Assembly: GCA_964598765.1 (NCBI GenBank)
Contig: CAZRCZ010000005.1
Location: 124,001 to 188,000 of the forward strand
Source of the DNA: CAZRCZ01 sp964598765
Lineage (GTDB): Bacteria; Sumerlaeota; Sumerlaeia; MVZB01; JAJFLK01
Reading direction: 5' to 3'
DNA length: 64,000 nucleotides
The translations under genes and the position numbers were made by a program. Positions 61,234 through 64,000 of this stretch are shown in pieces. Within the stretch, counting starts at the first letter, position 1; the number at the start of each line of letters is the position of its first letter. Below the pieces are notes generated by a model, which saw only the letters and a list, made by a program, of their open reading frames with translations, ran no database searches and was not told the DNA's origin.

Positions 61234-61359
61234 ATTTCGCGTCGGAATCGTGACGTGATGGCTCAAACCCGACCAGTGCGAATCAGGCAGAGGGATTGCG
61301 TTGCGTCCCTTTGCGGCTTAACATAAGAAGCTAAGGAAGTTCCGCGCTCCTCCGCATCC

Positions 61360-62655
61360 ATGAAAATCATGATGATGACCAACACGTTCGCGCCCCACGT
61401 CGGGGGAGTGGCGCGATCCGTTTCGGCGTTTGCGTCGGCTTACCGGGAGCGCGGACACGACGTTTTGGTTGTCGCTCCGGAATTCGATGGAACGCCGGAG
61501 AGAGAAGAGAATGTCGTCCGAATCCCCGCCATACAAAATTTCAATGGAAGCGATTTTTCGGTTCAACTTCCGATCCCCGGAATTCTTTGGGATACCGCCG
61601 ATCAGTTTGCTCCGGACGTTGTTCATTCCCATCACCCTTTTTTACTCGGAGGAACCGCGCTGGGCATTGCGGCGCGTCTCCATGTTCCCATCGTCTTCAC
61701 GCATCACACGATGTATGAGCAATACACGCACTACGTTCCCGGAGATTCCTCGGCGATGAAGCGGTTCGCCATCAAACTGGCGACGGGTTACGCCAATCTT
61801 TGCGATCACGTTGTCGCGCCAAGCGAGAGCGTTCAGGCGGTTCTGCAGGAGCGGGGAGTGACCTCGCCCATCACGGTGGTTCCGACCGGAGTGGACGTCG
61901 AGCGGTTTGCGAAGGGGAATGGGCGCGCCTTCCGGCGGAGAATCGGATTTCCGCCGCGCTCGTTTGTCGTGGGACATTTGGGGCGTTTGGCTCCGGAAAA
62001 AAATCTGCAATTTTTGTCGCGCGCCGTCGCGCCGTTCCTCTGGAGAAATCCCGAGGCTTATTTCTTGGTGATCGGCAACGGTCCATCCAAGGAAGAATTG
62101 TCGGCGTATTTTGAAGCCGAGGGTATGGCTGAGCGGCTCCGCTTCGGCGGAACCTTGCAGGGTCCAGATTTGATGGACGCCTATCACGCCATGGACGTTT
62201 TCGCGTTTGCCTCGAAGAGCGAAACCCAAGGCATTGTTCTCGTCGAGGCGATGGCGGCGGGAAAGCCGGTCGTCGCCTTGGACGCGCCCGGCGCGCGCGA
62301 GGTCGTGAGGGATGGAAAGAACGGATTCTTGATTTCGTCCGAGAGTGTGTTTCAGTTCGCGGAGGGACTTCAGAAAGTGCGCTCTCTGTCGTTCCGCGCC
62401 CGTCACGCGATGGCGAGATCGGCGCGAAATGCCGCCTCTGAGTTCTCGATGGACCGTTGCGCAGGGCGCGCGTTGGGCCTTTATCAATCCCTGACCCGCA
62501 GAAAGAAATATCGGCGGCGCAACATGGAAGGCAATCCTTGGTCGGCGGCCCTGAGGATGCTGAAGGTGGAATGGGATCATTTGCAAACTCTTGCCGGAGC
62601 CGCCGGAGCCGCCCTATGGGAATCCACCGAAGAAGGCGCCGACTCGGATGATTGA
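61360..62655 (+). CDS. Glycosyltransferase family 4
   Basis: 431 residues, GT-B fold. The N-terminal domain starts MKIMMMTNTFAPHVGGVARSVS with VHSHHPFLLGGTALGIAARLH. The C-terminal domain has VVGHLGRLAPEKNLQFLSRAV and the ETQGIVLVEAMAAGKPVVALDAP donor-binding motif. Related to GT4 enzymes adding sugars to diacylglycerol, phosphatidylinositol or glycan intermediates. A ~40-residue C-terminal extension follows the domain. Its stop overlaps the start of the next gene by 8 nt. Confidence 0.9.
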   Translation: MKIMMMTNTFAPHVGGVARSVSAFASAYRERGHDVLVVAPEFDGTPEREENVVRIPAIQNFNGSDFSVQLPIPGILWDTADQFAPDVVHSHHPFLLGGTALGIAARLHVPIVFTHHTMYEQYTHYVPGDSSAMKRFAIKLATGYANLCDHVVAPSESVQAVLQERGVTSPITVVPTGVDVERFAKGNGRAFRRRIGFPPRSFVVGHLGRLAPEKNLQFLSRAVAPFLWRNPEAYFLVIGNGPSKEELSAYFEAEGMAERLRFGGTLQGPDLMDAYHAMDVFAFASKSETQGIVLVEAMAAGKPVVALDAPGAREVVRDGKNGFLISSESVFQFAEGLQKVRSLSFRARHAMARSARNAASEFSMDRCAGRALGLYQSLTRRKKYRRRNMEGNPWSAALRMLKVEWDHLQTLAGAAGAALWESTEEGADSDD

Positions 62656-64000
62656 TCGGCTGGAGCGATTTCTTCACAAAGCACGGCGCGCGCTGAGCCG
62701 GAGCGAATTGGCGGTTCGTCTTCTTCGGCTTTCCAGATCCGAAACAGCCGATCACAAGCCCGGTCTGGTCATGATTCAGATAGACGGACTTTCGCATCGG
62801 GAACTTCGCCGGGCATTGCGGAAAGGCGAAATGCCATTTCTGCGTCAATTGATGAAGCATGAGCATTACCGGCTTCAAGATCATTATTCCGGCGTTCCCT
62901 CCACGACTCCCGCCGTCCAAGGGGAATTGTTTTATGGCGTCCGCGAAATCGTGCCCGCGTTCAGCTTTCGGGATCACCGCACCGACAAAGTGGTCAAGAT
63001 GCTCGACACCGAACCTGCGGCGGATGTTCAAAAGGTTTTGGAGAGGAAAGGGGCGGGCTTGCTTCAAGGCGGAAGCGCCTACTCGGATATTTTCGACGGT
63101 GGGGCGGAGGAATCGCATTTTTGTCCGGCGACAATCGGCTGGGGATGGCTACTGGACGCGATCAATCCGATTGTATTGGGCGGCTTGATCTTCATTTACG
63201 GCATCAGCATCGTGCGAACGCTGGTTTTGATGGTTGTGGAATTTGTGTTGGCGTTCGTTGATTTCTTTCGCGGTTTGATCGCCGGAGAAGACCTTTGGAC
63301 CGAATTAAAGTTTGTTCCAACGCGCGTCGGCATCTGCATTCTTCTTCGGGAGTTGGTCACCATCGGCGCGAAGATTGATCTGGCTCGCGGGTTGCCCGTC
63401 ATTCATTTGAATTTTCTCGGATACGACGAGCAGTCCCATCGGCGGGGACCGACTTCCGCCTTCGCGCATTGGACCTTGCGCGGCATTGATTTTGCCATCA
63501 AGCGCATCTGGCGCGCCGCGCATCGGTCGTCGCGCCGCGATTACGTGATCTGGGTTTATTCCGATCACGGTCAGGAAACCACGATCCCCTATCCGCTGGA
63601 ATCAGGACGGACGATCCACGAAGTCGTCGCCGAAATTTTCAATCGAACGGAGACTGAACCGGACAGGAAAGACCTCGAGCGGCGCGGCATTCAAGCCCAA
63701 CGCGCCCGATGGATCGGCGGAAAGAGGGGACGTCAAGCAACGTTGAAGGCCGTTCGGCACGATGCGACGGAAGCCAAGGATAGCCCGGACGTTGCCGTCG
63801 CGGCCTTGGGGCCGGTCGGTCACGTATATCCGAAGAAAAGATTGGACGCCGAGGAGAAGGCAAGGTTCGCGCGGGTATTAGTGGAGCGGGCAAATATTCC
63901 TCTGGTTCTGACCGCGGCGGAGATGGGCAAGGCTCTGGCATGGACGAAAAAGGGGGATTTCCGATTGCCGGGAGACGCGGCGGAAATCTTGGGCGAGCAT
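62648..64000 (+). CDS. Alkaline-phosphatase-superfamily protein (nucleotide pyrophosphatase/phosphodiesterase-like), 3' truncated by the window
   Basis: 451 codons run to the end of the window without a stop. The ATG at 62648 overlaps the glycosyltransferase stop. Metal-site motifs of the superfamily: GLVMIQIDGLSHRELRRAL (near 40), SGVPSTTPAVQGELFYG (Thr nucleophile region, near 80), LNFLGYDEQSHRRGP (near 255) and WVYSDHGQETTIPY (near 305). A hydrophobic stretch (about 175-220) suggests membrane association. It is probably a phosphodiesterase or phosphotransferase acting on lipid- or sugar-phosphates, coupled to the GT4 enzyme. The substrate is not known. Confidence 0.85.
   Translation, partial: MIDRLERFLHKARRALSRSELAVRLLRLSRSETADHKPGLVMIQIDGLSHRELRRALRKGEMPFLRQLMKHEHYRLQDHYSGVPSTTPAVQGELFYGVREIVPAFSFRDHRTDKVVKMLDTEPAADVQKVLERKGAGLLQGGSAYSDIFDGGAEESHFCPATIGWGWLLDAINPIVLGGLIFIYGISIVRTLVLMVVEFVLAFVDFFRGLIAGEDLWTELKFVPTRVGICILLRELVTIGAKIDLARGLPVIHLNFLGYDEQSHRRGPTSAFAHWTLRGIDFAIKRIWRAAHRSSRRDYVIWVYSDHGQETTIPYPLESGRTIHEVVAEIFNRTETEPDRKDLERRGIQAQRARWIGGKRGRQATLKAVRHDATEAKDSPDVAVAALGPVGHVYPKKRLDAEEKARFARVLVERANIPLVLTAAEMGKALAWTKKGDFRLPGDAAEILGEH

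Overview
This is a stretch of chromosome from a Gram-negative, probably uncultivated bacterium. The evidence is a lipoprotein signal, an LplT/Aas-type lysophospholipid repair fusion, a fused SecDF, FtsK, FabH, a solitary HPr kinase, a type IV pilin-like pseudopilin and many envelope-glycan genes. The phylum cannot be fixed from this sequence alone. HprK, DUF2961/GH172, sulfatase, TPR and PMT-type genes together with abundant short dispersed repeats fit deep lineages such as PVC-related, Sumerlaeota, Omnitrophota or Acidobacteria, but that is inference. No rRNA, tRNA or CRISPR array was found.

Layout. 0-4 kb (+): the end of a TPR membrane protein, hprK, a 61-residue basic protein and a REC-GAF-HD-GYP regulator. 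4-16.4 kb (-): an envelope-glycan block (polyprenyl-phosphate sugar-phosphotransferase, sulfatase, flippase, two sulfotransferases, two glycosyltransferases, several coupled by ATGA overlaps), followed by ftsK, fabH and a small membrane protein. 16.7-25 kb (+): an exported protein, a small membrane protein, a pseudopilin, an MFS carrier, an M48 protease and a fused membrane/spermidine-synthase-like protein. 25-28.8 kb (-): MFS, a GT39/PMT-type transferase and rpsT. 29-33 kb (+): yajC-secDF and a GT2. 33-46 kb (-): a histidine kinase/PP2C pair, a PMT enzyme, UDP-HexNAc epimerase and dehydrogenase, MFS, a DUF4145 gene and the MFS-PlsC-AMP-ligase fusion. 46-52 kb (+): a Tat-type amidohydrolase, a HEPN/MNT pair, a GH172 protein and a beta-propeller lipoprotein. 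52-59.8 kb (-): two 3-hydroxyacyl-CoA dehydrogenase-type genes, lutCBA, a REP-associated tyrosine transposase (RAYT), an unknown exported protein and an esterase. 60-64 kb (+): glutaryl-CoA dehydrogenase, a GT4 glycosyltransferase and a truncated alkaline-phosphatase-superfamily protein.

Metabolic picture: an aerobic or facultative heterotroph that oxidises lactate (LutABC) and processes acyl-CoAs, with a large investment in sulfated or amino-uronic surface glycans.

The most notable feature is the repeat landscape. Eleven copies of a ~30-bp REP-like repeat occur in the window, seven of them within 3 kb of a RAYT gene. The RAYT gene is bracketed by two inverted copies that share the same diagnostic variant, and its reading frame runs through both into the lutA start codon. 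Other repeat families supply stop codons, terminators and even internal coding sequence; the 22.2-25.1 kb gene carries pieces of four families.
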